Notes under the pieces: generated by a model
Databases searched by the model: none
What the model was told of the DNA's origin: nothing
The model's input: the letters and a program-made list of their open reading frames with translations, nothing else
Program-made: the position numbers and the translations under genes
Shown here: positions 5,403 to 15,600 of the stretch, piece after piece
Layout: every line of letters begins with the position of its first letter
Position numbering within the stretch: position 1 is the stretch's first letter
NCBI GenBank assembly: GCA_041563475.1
Contig: JBFFMY010000059.1
Location: forward strand, 1-16,359
DNA length: 16,359 bases
Source: CAJXZP01 sp041563475
Lineage (GTDB): Bacteria; Bacteroidota; Bacteroidia; Flavobacteriales_G; Salibacteraceae
Reading direction: 5' to 3'

Positions 5403-6825
5403 GTTTTTAAGACCTGAAAAGGACAAAGATTTAACTGCTGCTGAATATTACAATCAATTTCAAATAGAACATGCAATATTAATGGCCAATTTTATTTGTG
5501 AATGGAAATCTCGATTGAAATACTATTTAAATGACAACAATAAATTCATTTTTAATGATGATGCCCGTGGCAAAATTGAAGCGGGTAAAGAATACAGCCC
5601 AATTGCTATTTTGGCCAAAGCAAAATTTAACAACAGCTTACATGGAGCACAAGAATGGGTTCTTATGACCTTACAAGATCAACGTGAGAGATACATTCGT
5701 GTGGGAACAAATTATTTTAAAATTGCCAGAAAAAACACAAAAGCGGAAAAAAACCATGACTATCTAAAAGCATGGGACAAAGGAACAATCATTACTCAGT
5801 TCGGACCTCGTTTTTTAGATTCTATTCCAATTTATACGGATTTCACCTTATTGCCATCACATATCAAGTACCAACAAACTATTGGCGATTATTATAACTT
5901 ATATCAACCATTATCATACCGCCCTAAAGTTGGGAATTGGGAGGTAACAAAGGAGTTTTTAGAACATATATTTGGAGAGCAATATGATTTAGGAATAGAG
6001 TATCTACAAAACATTTACGTAAATCCTACTCAAATTCTACCTGTTCTGTGTTTGGTTTCAGAGGAAAGGCAAACAGGAAAAACTACCTTCTTAAATTGGG
6101 TGGAAATGATTTTTGGAGCTAACGCAAGTATGTTAACACATGAAAATATAGAGTCTAATTTTAATAGTGATTACATTGCTTCTATTTTGCTATTAATTGA
6201 TGAAATGGCGTCAAACAAAATGGATTTGGTAGAAAGGATTAAAACCCTAGCAACAGCAAAAACTGTAACTAGAAGTGAAAAACATATTGCTAATTCAAAA
6301 ATTCCATTTTACGGAAAAGTTATCTTAAATTCTAACCGTGCAGACTCATTCTTGAAAATTGACAATGACGAAATTCGGTTTTGGGTTAGGCAATTGACTA
6401 AGCCTAAAAATTGGAAAAATAAACTTGAAGATGAAATGCGTCAGGAAATACCAGCTTTTCTTTATTACCTAACTACCTTAGAGTTGAAGGCAGCGCGTAG
6501 CCGAATGGTATTCACTCCTCAAGAAATATCAACTCACCAACTAAAACTCGTAGTTGAAGGCTCCAAAAGTGAACTGTATAAAGAAATCTATGAATATTTG
6601 AAAGGTTGGTTTATGGAAAAAGGTGAAGAATCGCTATATGCCACTCCAACTGATTTGAAAAAAGAATTTTTTCCATCTAACAATAAATTCACCGTTGGAT
6701 GGATAAAAAAATGCCTGAATAAAGAATTTGAAATGACGCCTGAAAAGCAACAACGGTACCCGAAAATCTGGGGAGGCAACGGAAATGGAACTCCATATCT
6801 TTTCAAGTCTGTAAATTTTGTTTAA
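5392..6825 (+). CDS. VirE-C / SF3-like helicase ATPase of the element
   Basis: This 477-residue protein has an N-terminal linker domain (1-180) and a P-loop ATPase of the VirE/D5-like superfamily 3 helicase type. Walker A is around 223-232 (SEERQTGKTT, with Lys230 and Thr231), although the first Gly of the classic loop is missing. Walker B is ILLLIDE at about 265-271 and the sensor region is VILNSNRAD at about 310-318. Arg329 or Arg333 could be the arginine finger. A small C-terminal domain follows (380-477). Together with the VirE-N protein it probably forms the replication or primase-helicase module that lets the excised element replicate. This is known only by family resemblance. It is the last gene of the plus-strand operon, and a weak dyad follows the stop. 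Confidence 0.85.
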   Translation: MKNEFLRPEKDKDLTAAEYYNQFQIEHAILMANFICEWKSRLKYYLNDNNKFIFNDDARGKIEAGKEYSPIAILAKAKFNNSLHGAQEWVLMTLQDQRERYIRVGTNYFKIARKNTKAEKNHDYLKAWDKGTIITQFGPRFLDSIPIYTDFTLLPSHIKYQQTIGDYYNLYQPLSYRPKVGNWEVTKEFLEHIFGEQYDLGIEYLQNIYVNPTQILPVLCLVSEERQTGKTTFLNWVEMIFGANASMLTHENIESNFNSDYIASILLLIDEMASNKMDLVERIKTLATAKTVTRSEKHIANSKIPFYGKVILNSNRADSFLKIDNDEIRFWVRQLTKPKNWKNKLEDEMRQEIPAFLYYLTTLELKAARSRMVFTPQEISTHQLKLVVEGSKSELYKEIYEYLKGWFMEKGEESLYATPTDLKKEFFPSNNKFTVGWIKKCLNKEFEMTPEKQQRYPKIWGGNGNGTPYLFKSVNFV

Positions 6826-7246
6826 CAATGTTTAATCCACTTAAACATTAAGAAATGTAGAGTCAGTGTGCTTTACCAATAGAATGTTTACCGTTTAAGT
6901 ACTTTTTATGTTTCGGAATAAATTTTATGAGGCTTTGGATTGAGATAAATCTGTAAGCAGACATAAACTAAAAACACACAATTACAACAGCCTGATTTAT
7001 GACATATTAAACCAAGGTTAATAATTTTACATATTTAAACTAATAAACCATCATCCAAGGTTGTTTTCATTAATAGTATAAGGCTTCTCTTTTAATATTT
7101 TACTTATTCTTTAGTTTCCGATTGCCATTATGTTTATCTAAGCGGCCAAGCAGCTTGAAAAGCTAAAATACTCAATCTGTACCTGTATTTTTATTTCTCC
7201 TTTGGCAAGGAGCTATGGGTATAATACAAAAATATGATTACAAATT
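6826..7246. other. gene-free AT-rich stretch
   Basis: I see no credible coding frame. A perfect 9-bp inverted repeat AATGTTTAA-TCCAC-TTAAACATT (6827-6849) starts two bases after the VirE-C stop. It lacks a T run, so it is at best a weak terminator or a protein site. I looked here for a second copy of the tRNA-Ala half and for a relaxase fragment and found neither. Confidence 0.55.
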
Positions 7247-7962
7247 TGGAATGCTCACCCCCAAAAGTATATTCTCAAACACGCTATGAGCATCAAAATA
7301 CTTTTTGAATAACATATAGTTTTTCGGCTTAACCTTTTTAAGTGAGTTCTTAATGATAAGTTCTTTCGCTCTATATGGTTAATGGAGTATTTTTTAGTTT
7401 GATGAATAGTTTTAGGAATTAAAGCCCTATAGATGTTTAACTTATCAGTATATACTTTGGTAGGCTTGGAGAGGATTAATGATTCAGTAACTCGCCTAAT
7501 CATTTTCTTACTTCTAGTTCCTACATTAAATGCTAATACTTCTCTGGTATCTTTTCTAAGCGAATATGCCACCCACCTTTTACATGTCTTATTACCAACA
7601 AAGGTGCACAATTCATCAACCTCATACTCCTTACCATGTTCATATTTTGGTGATATAACTTTTTCTGATATTTGAAGTATTCTTTTAGTTATGGTAGTTT
7701 TTGAGATTTGTAAAATTCGTGCTATACTACGTATCCCACATCCTTCTTTAACCAAACAAACTATCTTATCATCTTGAATTAAATATGATTTGTAGCAATA
7801 AGTTTTTAGTTGGTTTTTATGGCAGAATTTACAGTAATACTTTTGCTTTCCTGTTCTATTTACCCCTTTTTTGATACATGAATTTTGGCAATATTTACAC
7901 TCCATTTTTTAGGTGACAATCTAACCCACCTAAAACAACTTTACTGCGTTGCAGCACATTTA
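7247..7962 (-). mobile_element. IS1-family insertion sequence, apparently complete
   Basis: The limits are set by weak terminal similarity: left GGAATGCTCACCCCCAAAAG (from about 7248) and, on the minus strand at the right, AATGTGCTGCAACGCAGTAA (to about 7962). The right end recalls the GCTGC-AAC core of the IS1 repeat. The transposase stop falls inside the left end, as is usual in IS1. The total of about 0.7 kb fits the family. I could not find a convincing target duplication, so the ends are approximate. Confidence 0.55.
7255..7905 (-). CDS. IS1-family transposase, single-frame
   Basis: This 216-residue DDE transposase cuts and joins the ends of the insertion sequence. Residues 3-28 form a zinc ribbon (Cys3, Cys6, Cys25, Cys28). 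Residues about 50-78 form a helix-turn-helix (CGIRSIARILQISKTTITKR). The catalytic domain shows Asp97 in EVDEL, Asp154 in YTDKLNIY and Glu179 in HIERKNLSLR, followed by the family's RLSRKTICYSKS block and a C-terminal IYFWG. Everything is in one reading frame, so no insA/insB-type frameshift is needed. It looks intact and could be active. It reads against the element operon and probably inserted after that element had formed. Confidence 0.93.
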   Translation of the reverse strand: MECKYCQNSCIKKGVNRTGKQKYYCKFCHKNQLKTYCYKSYLIQDDKIVCLVKEGCGIRSIARILQISKTTITKRILQISEKVISPKYEHGKEYEVDELCTFVGNKTCKRWVAYSLRKDTREVLAFNVGTRSKKMIRRVTESLILSKPTKVYTDKLNIYRALIPKTIHQTKKYSINHIERKNLSLRTHLKRLSRKTICYSKSILMLIACLRIYFWG

Positions 7963-8083
7963 AAAGATTATTTTGGGTTCAATTGTACTGTGGATTATCT
8001 ATTTTTTTTACTATGAAAAATATAAACGACTGGTATTCAACTATTAATTGACCTAAATTTATCATAAGTGACAATCTGACCCA
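7913..8083. repeat. pair of 16-bp direct repeats at and beyond the IS end
   Basis: GTGACAATCTAACCCA (about 7913-7928), just upstream of the transposase start, recurs with one change as GTGACAATCTGACCCA (about 8068-8083), outside the proposed IS end. The outer copy may be a remnant of another insertion, or the IS may have a different end from the one proposed. Similarity does not extend clearly beyond 16-17 bases. Confidence 0.5.
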
Positions 8084-8101
8084 TTATCAATTTTTTATTG
8101 T

Positions 8102-8165
8102 CGTTTAAGGTTATTATTTTTGTGAAAAACACGAAAAAAAGGCTATTAAAAGCCGTTTAAGGTTA
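8102..8165 (+). promoter_or_regulatory. promoter and paired repeats before the XRE gene
   Basis: CGTTTAAGGTTA occurs twice, at 8102-8113 and 8154-8165, identical over 12 bp. The first copy ends one base before a TATTTTTG box (8115-8122) that fits the TAnnTTTG -7 consensus; the second ends four bases before the XRE ATG. This arrangement suits operators used by the XRE protein to control its own gene. A clear -33 element is not seen. Confidence 0.5.
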
Positions 8166-8169
8166 GTTT

Positions 8170-8514
8170 ATGATTTCATTTGGTAAAAAGGTAGCTGTAC
8201 TTAGAAAAGAAAAGAAACTTTCGCAAACAGAGCTTGCAAACAAGCTCAATACTTCTGTTAGTGTAATTTCTCGTTACGAACGTGACGAAATGATTCCAAG
8301 CATTGAAACAGCTAAAAAACTTGCTACTTTACTAGGTTCTACTGTAGGCTATTTACTTGGAGAAACTGAGAACGATAACCTATTGAAAGACCCCAACATG
8401 ATGAAGCGACTAAAAGAGCTTAGTGAGTTTTCCGAAAAGGAAAAAGAACAGGTGTATTTTACCTTGGATGCCGTTATTCGTGAGATTAAGAACCGTAAAA
8501 CTTACACACTATAG
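8170..8514 (+). CDS. XRE/Cro-CI type transcriptional regulator
   Basis: This 114-residue DNA-binding protein is a typical small XRE regulator. Residues about 5-64 form the five-helix HTH_3 domain: FGKKVAVLRKEKKLSQTELA, then recognition helix SVSVISRYERDE, then PSIETAKKLATLLGSTVGYLLG. The C-terminal 50 residues are charged and helical and may dimerise. It probably represses its own promoter through the CGTTTAAGGTTA repeats. The stop TAG shares its G with the GTG start of the next gene, so the two are coupled. Whether it belongs to the element cargo or the host cannot be decided here. Confidence 0.92.
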   Translation: MISFGKKVAVLRKEKKLSQTELANKLNTSVSVISRYERDEMIPSIETAKKLATLLGSTVGYLLGETENDNLLKDPNMMKRLKELSEFSEKEKEQVYFTLDAVIREIKNRKTYTL

Positions 8515-9008
8515 TGAGCTCCTCTGTGAAAATCCCTGTGGTGGAGAGAAAAAGACCATTAGTAACAAGAATATTTAATTTCGTTTTTTGGACCATATTT
8601 GTAGTCTTTATTTTACTTTTTATATTCATTGACGACCCTAATAATTATCTTGGGAAAGTTTTTATTGGCACTCTTATTCTTTTTGTTGTAGGGGTGTTTT
8701 TTATTAAAAAGCCCTACAAGATTATAGGAAATTTAATTTTAGAAGATTCTGCTATCATCTTTGTCAATGAAAACAATGACAAAAATATTTATCCAATAGG
8801 GCAAATCACAGATATTCAGTTTCAATACCAAGGCTATCAAGGAAGAGGGCGATTATTTACATTAACCTTCGACTCAGGACTTGGCAACATCATCACATTT
8901 AAACACTTAGGAACCAAGTACAATTACGAACTATTCTTAGAAAATAAACATATTCAATTACTAAAAAAGCAACTAAAAATTTTATCAGGAAAAGAGGTTA
9001 AACTCTGA
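8514..9008 (+). CDS. small membrane protein with two TM helices
   Basis: This encodes a 164-residue protein of unknown function. After a basic N-terminus (VERKRPLVTR), two hydrophobic helices at about 20-40 and 47-65 with a short DDPNNYLG turn should form a membrane hairpin. The remaining 95 residues are soluble and beta-rich, recalling small PH-like domains attached to membrane hairpins; I cannot confirm that fold. The GTG start at 8514 overlaps the XRE stop by one base (TAGTG) and no ATG is available before the first helix. Coupling to an XRE regulator suggests a regulated two-gene unit. Its TGA abuts the stop of the convergent TPR gene with no base between. Confidence 0.75.
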   Translation: MSSSVKIPVVERKRPLVTRIFNFVFWTIFVVFILLFIFIDDPNNYLGKVFIGTLILFVVGVFFIKKPYKIIGNLILEDSAIIFVNENNDKNIYPIGQITDIQFQYQGYQGRGRLFTLTFDSGLGNIITFKHLGTKYNYELFLENKHIQLLKKQLKILSGKEVKL

Positions 9009-9638
9009 TTAAAATATAATTTCTTCAAGTTGCTTGATATTGATGTATTCCAACTCTTTTAATTCGTAATATAAACTATCTCTTTTGTCATAAACACCTA
9101 ATTTATGATATACAGCACACAACAACCCTTTATCAGATATATTATCGCCATATAATATTGCTTTTTCACCATATATTCGAGCATTAGCTATATCCCCAGA
9201 AGAAATACAATTTCCCATTAAATTTGAATATGCTTGTACATAATCCTTTTTAATGTCTATCGCTTGTATATAAGCTTGAAATGCCTCTTCATGCTTTGAT
9301 TTTCTATCTAAAAGAATCCCGTAATTTGTTAATGCCCCGTGGTTTTTCGGGTTTAATTCAAGAGCTTTCTGAATATTTCTCATAGCTAAGGAATCCTTTT
9401 CTAATGCCAAGTAAAGTGTACCTAAAAAAGCGAATCCATAATCTGCCTCTGGATAATCATTTACAAATTGTTTCATGCCTTTTAAACTTCCTAAAGTATC
9501 GCCTCTTTCAAACTCAACAAGTAAACTATCTAATAAAGCCAAACCTACTGATTCGCCTTTTATTGAATTACTTTCATTGACATCACAACCTAAAAAAGTA
9601 ACTGTAAATAATAATAAAACAATGATTAATTTATTCAT
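9009..9638 (-). CDS. TPR-repeat lipoprotein, possible partner or immunity protein of the RHS protein
   Basis: This encodes 209 residues. The N-terminus MNKLIIVLLLFTVTFLGC is a lipoprotein signal with the lipidated Cys at 18, placing the protein in the envelope. Residues about 65-165 contain at least three tetratricopeptide-type helix pairs (AFLGTLYLALEKDSLAMRNI, ALTNYGILLDRKSKHEEAF, AYSNLMGNCISSGDIANA), a scaffold for protein binding. Its ATG overlaps the end of the giant RHS gene by 8 bp, so it is translated after it. That position is where immunity genes of RHS toxins usually lie, but a role in RHS protein assembly or anchoring is equally possible. No enzymatic motif is seen. Confidence 0.85.
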   Translation of the reverse strand: MNKLIIVLLLFTVTFLGCDVNESNSIKGESVGLALLDSLLVEFERGDTLGSLKGMKQFVNDYPEADYGFAFLGTLYLALEKDSLAMRNIQKALELNPKNHGALTNYGILLDRKSKHEEAFQAYIQAIDIKKDYVQAYSNLMGNCISSGDIANARIYGEKAILYGDNISDKGLLCAVYHKLGVYDKRDSLYYELKELEYINIKQLEEIIF

Positions 9639-12600
9639 TTTGACTGTTTTCTAACTCTTTAAGTTTGTCAAAACCTCCTAAATCATTAGTAACTTGTGTA
9701 GCTTGATTCACTCTTTCAACCACATTCACTGCTTTTACTGTTCCTATAACTGGTTTAGCTAATTTAAGCACTGGCAAGACACCGCCAATTGCAGCTTCTG
9801 CAACAGCAATTGTTTTATCCGTTTTAGTATTTGCCTTTTCTTCAAAAATAGTTTCCCCTGTTGTTAAGACTTTAATTGCATTTGGCACAGAAACAATAGG
9901 AATTAATCCAACACCTGCTTTCACAACAGTATGCACTGTACTACCTTCTCTGGTATTAATTTTACCTAAGCCAGTAGGGTCACCCATCATAAAATTATTA
10001 ATACCATTTTCAATGTGTTCAACAGCACTAACAAACTCATTTCCTTTACTTTCTTTACTAAAATTCTCAAGATTAAACGTTTTCAGTAAAATATCACCAT
10101 CTCCAAAATCAACAGTTACACCAGAAGAGTAAGAAACATCCCATCCACCAGCAGCTTTGTTTCTAGAAGCAATAGCATTCGCTGAAGGGTCAGAAGCATT
10201 TATTTCAGCGGCTCTGTTTTCTGCATTTATCCTTTGGTCAGATTTAAATACATTTCTCCAAAATCCTTCTCCTTTTACCCAGTCTCCCATAGGGTCATTA
10301 TACCATATTGGATTTCCGTCCATATAAGCATAAGGACTTTGCCAAGGTTGCAACCTACCTTTCGGGTCATTACTCCACCACCTTAGCAACCTTGTATCTC
10401 CTTCTCTAAAATATGTTGTAAAGTGGCTTCCTGTAACTCCCGTTATTTCGTCATCTTTCTCACTTCCCTGATATCCGAATCTGTAACTATTTGCTGAAAA
10501 AGACCTTCCTGGCATAATAGACCCGCCTGGATAATAATCAGTGGTTGACATTACATCGGCAATATATGAGCTATAGCTGTTCATTTCAATGACCGTAAAG
10601 TTATCAATAAAAAAGGTATTTGCAATCATTGGCGTAAATACAATACTTGACCCTCCACCTGGTCCAGTATTCAATGTACTCAACGCATGAATTTTGAATC
10701 TTAATTTTATGGTATGTGTTGCATTTATGGCAGTAAAATCACCATTATATAATCCTGAACTTATCATACTTAAATCATAAGTCTCAATTAGGGCATTATC
10801 TAAAAATACTTCCAACTCCTTAACTCCTGCAAGCGGTACAGAGTTCAAATAATCAAAATAATATTGGTAAGAAGTCATACTTCCCAAAGAACTAAATGTT
10901 TTAGAAATGGTAATATAATCATTTGTCCTATTAACTATTGGCAAACTAACTTTTAGTTGGCTAGATTGAGTGGTAACAGATACGTCACTTTCAATTGCAG
11001 TCCATCCCTCGGTGTTAGCATCAAACTTATCTACATCAATAATATTAGGATCTCCCCCAACTTTTCTATCTGATACCGTAGATAATACATTTCCTAAATG
11101 GTTGGACAATTCATAATGCGCAAGCCCCAAGACTCTTTGAGATTTATTCTCGAAAGGAGAGCTTAAGTCCCAATGGGCGTCTGATGTATTAACTGAGGTG
11201 TTTGAACCTAAAGAGCCATCAGAACTATTACTCGTTAAATCAAATACATTTTGACCTGTTTGTTCATTAAAATTCCAATACCCTGCTAAATTATCTTCAT
11301 TACCTGATAATTCCTTATACATATTGGTAATAATTTGGTCATGAGTTCTTGCAGAGTTCCATATTCTAACTTCATCCATATTACCTTGGTAATTATTACC
11401 AGAATTTTTACCTAAATATACAGGAGATGTGGATGCAACAACTGGAAGTGAGATGTTTTTAGAATTTGTTTCAATTCCATTAATATACCATTTAAGTGTT
11501 CCAGACCCTAAATCTCTAACAATAGCCACATGGTTCCATGTATTTGCTACTATTGGCGTAGAAGAATTTAAGTTAACTGCAGAAACAGAGTTGCCATAAT
11601 AATATATCAAAGTTCCATCGGTAAGCAACCTTATTAAAAACTCTCCCTTGTAATACTTCTTCAAGATATCTTTAATATTTGAAAAATTGGCAGGTTTAAG
11701 CCACATTTCAATGGTTAAATCTCCCGTTCCTTGTAAGGCTGGGGTATTTGGAATGGTAACCCATTCCTCTAAATTAATAAAACTAACTGAACCTTTATCA
11801 GACTTTAATACATTGGATTTATCTGAAACTGTGGTTCCGTTAAATGTAGTTGAACGATCTACCAATTCTCTCTCATAACTACCTAAACGGCTACTACCAT
11901 ATACATCATTTGTATTTAAGGTCACTAACTCTTTATTTGTTGTACCCATAGAGAATGTTCGTGAGTAATTTGCCATTACGTTACCACTTGCATCACGTAC
12001 ATACAGAGTAGTTTCCCACTTATCAGGGTCTTCAAGGTTGTTAAGAACATCCTTTTTCTTTACAATTTTTGCTATTCTTTGCCTTTGGGGGTCATAAACA
12101 AATTCTAAATCTTCTTTACCACTTCCGTTAGCCCGTGTGATTTTTTTAATTTTACCTGATACGGTCCATTCTATGGATCCAATTTGCTCAGCTACATCTC
12201 CAATTAAATTGCCAATATTGTCATAGGTATAATTATTTGCGCCTTGGTCGTCAATGTCTGTACCATAATATCCTGAAAATGAAATTTCGTCATCCACTTG
12301 ATTGAGTTTGTTATCTATTAACCTTCCTGTTCCATCCAAATTATAATCATAGTCAAATTCATCCATATCTACAGATGCACTGCCTGGAGTGGCATCATAT
12401 AATCCATTTCGGTTAAGATTTCTTAAATTTCCATTTCTGTCGTACTGATATTGAGTAGCGTAACTCCAGCTATTATTGCTTACACCAACTAAATTATTAT
12501 TACTTGCAATCAAATCATTCCCGCTCCCATCAATGTTTCGATAAACCGTTGAAGCCTTTATTCTATTTAACTGGTCATACCTATATACGTTATTGTGAAC

Positions 12601-15600
12601 AGCAATTGGAGATTGATGATTGTCTTCTAAAGCCACCATCATTCTACTGATATTACCGTTATATAGGGATGCATACACTTTTTCACCTGCATCTAGTCCT
12701 GTTAAGGTATTGGATGATGTACTAAAATCATCACTATCAAATGTTGTTAACGCATCAAAAACAGGTTCAAATCCTACTGTACTACCTATAGACTGATAGT
12801 CACTATGTATTGCACCCGTTTTATCTTTATCATAATAGGATAAGGTATAACCAAACGCATCAGGTGAAACATACTTATTAGGATTACTTGAGTTCATTTG
12901 GGCATCATTACCTAAATCACGATCAGTATCTAATGTTCCTGAATTCACGCCCTTTAACCATCCGTTTATGGTGTATGCAAAATCTTGAGCTTGTACTTTT
13001 TTATCTCCAATTTCAACCCTAGCTAACGGACCATGTTCATAATAAAAATATTTTGATTGTCTTTCCCAAGTATATTTATCTCTGGAAGTAAAAGCGTCTG
13101 TTAATCTATTGTTTTGATCATAATAATATCTATGATAGAAGGCATCTTTTGCTCCACTCTGGTACGCTACCTCATTTACATTTCCACTTAACAAATCGTA
13201 TTTATAATCCATTTTTTTAAGGTGCCCTTGATCATCTACGTTGGTAGTACTACCGGCACTTCCTTCAAAGAGTTTAATAATATTGTTTTGTTGTACTAAA
13301 CTATTCACGTTCCCATGAATATCATAACTATAATATGTGGCCGAAACAATGTCTTCATTATCAACATCTGGATTTAATACCGCGTTTTGGTCAAAATAAA
13401 ATGATGCGCTAACTCTATTTCTAAGGTTCTCTTGTTCAAACCCTTTTGCACTTAAATCATTTTGGGCATCTGTAATTTGTTCATTATAAACGGTTACCGT
13501 AATTTGTTCTTTTACAGCACCCGAAACCCATGAATCTAACCCAATTCCATAGGCTAATGTATTTGTCATTGCCGTGGTGTTGGTTAATTGACCACCTTCA
13601 ACAATTCTTCCTAATTCATCATAAACCGTATAACTATACTCATTGTTAATGTTCTGTTGAGAATTTTGAGAAACAGATAAACGATCAATTTGATCATACC
13701 AAAACTGGCTTTTGCCAGCATCAGGTGTTTGTTGCTCTGTTAACTGATTAAAAGAGTTATAGGTATAACGCGTTACCAAATTGTGGTTTGGATAAATATA
13801 ATCAGAAAGTGATAAATCATTTTCACGTATGTAATCAATTTCTTCATTAATATTTGCGCACGCTGTACATGGAGAGCCTGAGGTAGCAGCATCATCCAAA
13901 TCAATAGGGTCAACCCCTTCTGGTGGAACTGTTTTTACCAAATTACCTGCTTGATCATAATAATACAGCGTGTAATAATATTCATTTAATGAATCTGTTT
14001 TTGTTAATGTTTCTCGAGAAATTATATCATCCATTAGTTGATTCCGTAAATCACTCTTAAAACCAGACAACATGGTATTCATTTTTTGAATATATGCATT
14101 CTGCTCATTAGCCAAAGCCGTTGATATGGCTGTATTCATGCAATCATTAAAATCATCTGAAGGACTAAAAACTGTTGGCGCATCTAAACATCGCAAAACA
14201 TCTGGAAAATTATTAGTTGCAAACACTGATGGACTTGTTGCAGTTGAACATTCTGCAAAAATGTTATCTACTTTGGTTTGATCTAAGGTAACACCTAGTA
14301 ATAAATTCAAATCTGTAAATTCTGTTGGTGTTATACTGGAAGGATTGACTACATTATCATTAATTACATTGGTAAATGTTTCACACTTACAATCGTAACA
14401 TTCAAATTCATTCGGAAAGTCTATCCACGAGGTCTGATTGGCATCATTAGGGTCTTTTCTAAAAGACCCTTGTCCAGTTAAGGCAACATCTAACCATGAT
14501 TCAACCTGAGCAGAAGTACAACTATAAAAACTCGCAAGGTTAGAAACGGTGGTGCTGTAACCAACTAAATTGGGGTTTGATTCAAATATTGCCGATGAAA
14601 ACTGAGTATTATACCAAGTTTCCATTTTATCCGCATTACATGCCACAGGAGTCAAAGTACCAAAACCGCCAGATGGTATAACAGGGACATCTATTACACT
14701 AGAACAACTTCCTATTGAGTATAATGCTAATAATGCTGTTGTTCCATTAACTGAATTTCCGTTATATGGCCCAGCTGAAAGGTTAATTGGGTTGATTAAA
14801 GTAGACATTCCCGAGGAAGAACCAAACTGATACCGACTCAAATCGTATGCATTTAATACAGTTGTACCATCATAATGATCAATTATTGCATCTTGAGCTT
14901 GATTTCCCCCAGCAAAACAAACCTCTAATAAATCCAATCTTAAATCCTCCATATTTGATGGCAAAGTGCTTTGACATGAAGTTTCAAGTTGAGCCATCCA
15001 ATTTGAGACTGTTCCGACAGAATTTTGATATAAAAGGGCATCAATGTATTTCTCAAATTCTGTTCCTACGTAGGTGGTTCCCGAAACTACCCCAGCGGTT
15101 GGGTCAAAAGCAGAAAACGAACTCGTATATGAATCTTCATAGATTCCTGCAAAAATTGGGTCTTCAATAAAATGTAGTTGGTAATCATCATCGGTAGTTG
15201 GCGTCAAATACGAGTTTGATGACCAACTCTCAACATTTCCTGTGTATTTGTTTGCGTCTCTCACCCAAGGAATATAAGAGTTAGGTGATAGATTACTGTT
15301 GTAGTTGTAATATTGGTAAATAAAATATTCTCGGTAAAAATCATATACAGATCTAAAATATTCATATTCTGTCATTCCTAAATCTAATAACCCATCTCCA
15401 TTTGAACCAGTTCCAGCAGCGTTCGTGCTGCCATGAATTGAGGTATACAGTGCTTTAGTTGCATCAGAATACCCACTGAAATTAGCGTGTACAACATCCC
15501 AAGGGGCATGGTCTAAAATAAACCAAATAGAATGATGAATACCAGAACCAACATCAATGAAATTTTCCAATTTAGTATTAATGTGACTCCGAATATTTAC

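Larger units (their letters stand above)
1583..6825. mobile_element. integrative element: left end and integration/replication core
   Basis: The span runs from the tRNA-Ala-like att remnant through five co-directional genes: integrase, unknown protein, HTH excisionase-like protein, VirE-N and VirE-C. This gene order recalls the core of mobilizable or integrative elements of Bacteroidota. No relaxase or conjugation gene is visible. The right end could not be placed: no second copy of the tRNA half was found, so the end given here is only the end of the recognisable core. The element may extend beyond the window. Confidence 0.7.

Noticed and set aside
6827..6849. Perfect 9-bp inverted repeat as a confident terminator
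   Set aside because: The stem is AT-rich and no T run follows, so it is recorded only as part of the gene-free stretch.
7433..7675. Plus-strand frame of 80 codons opposite the transposase
   Set aside because: The minus-strand transposase has complete zinc-ribbon, HTH and DDE motifs; this is a shadow.
6826..8169. Right att site of the integrative element
   Set aside because: I looked for the tRNA-Ala half, including its TGGAGAAT and CTGCCAG parts, and found no copy here.
14847..15170. Plus-strand frame of 107 codons opposite the RHS gene
   Set aside because: It lies inside a continuous RHS reading frame and its composition is that of an antisense shadow; the short frames at 11687-11878 and 15867-16064 are rejected on the same ground.
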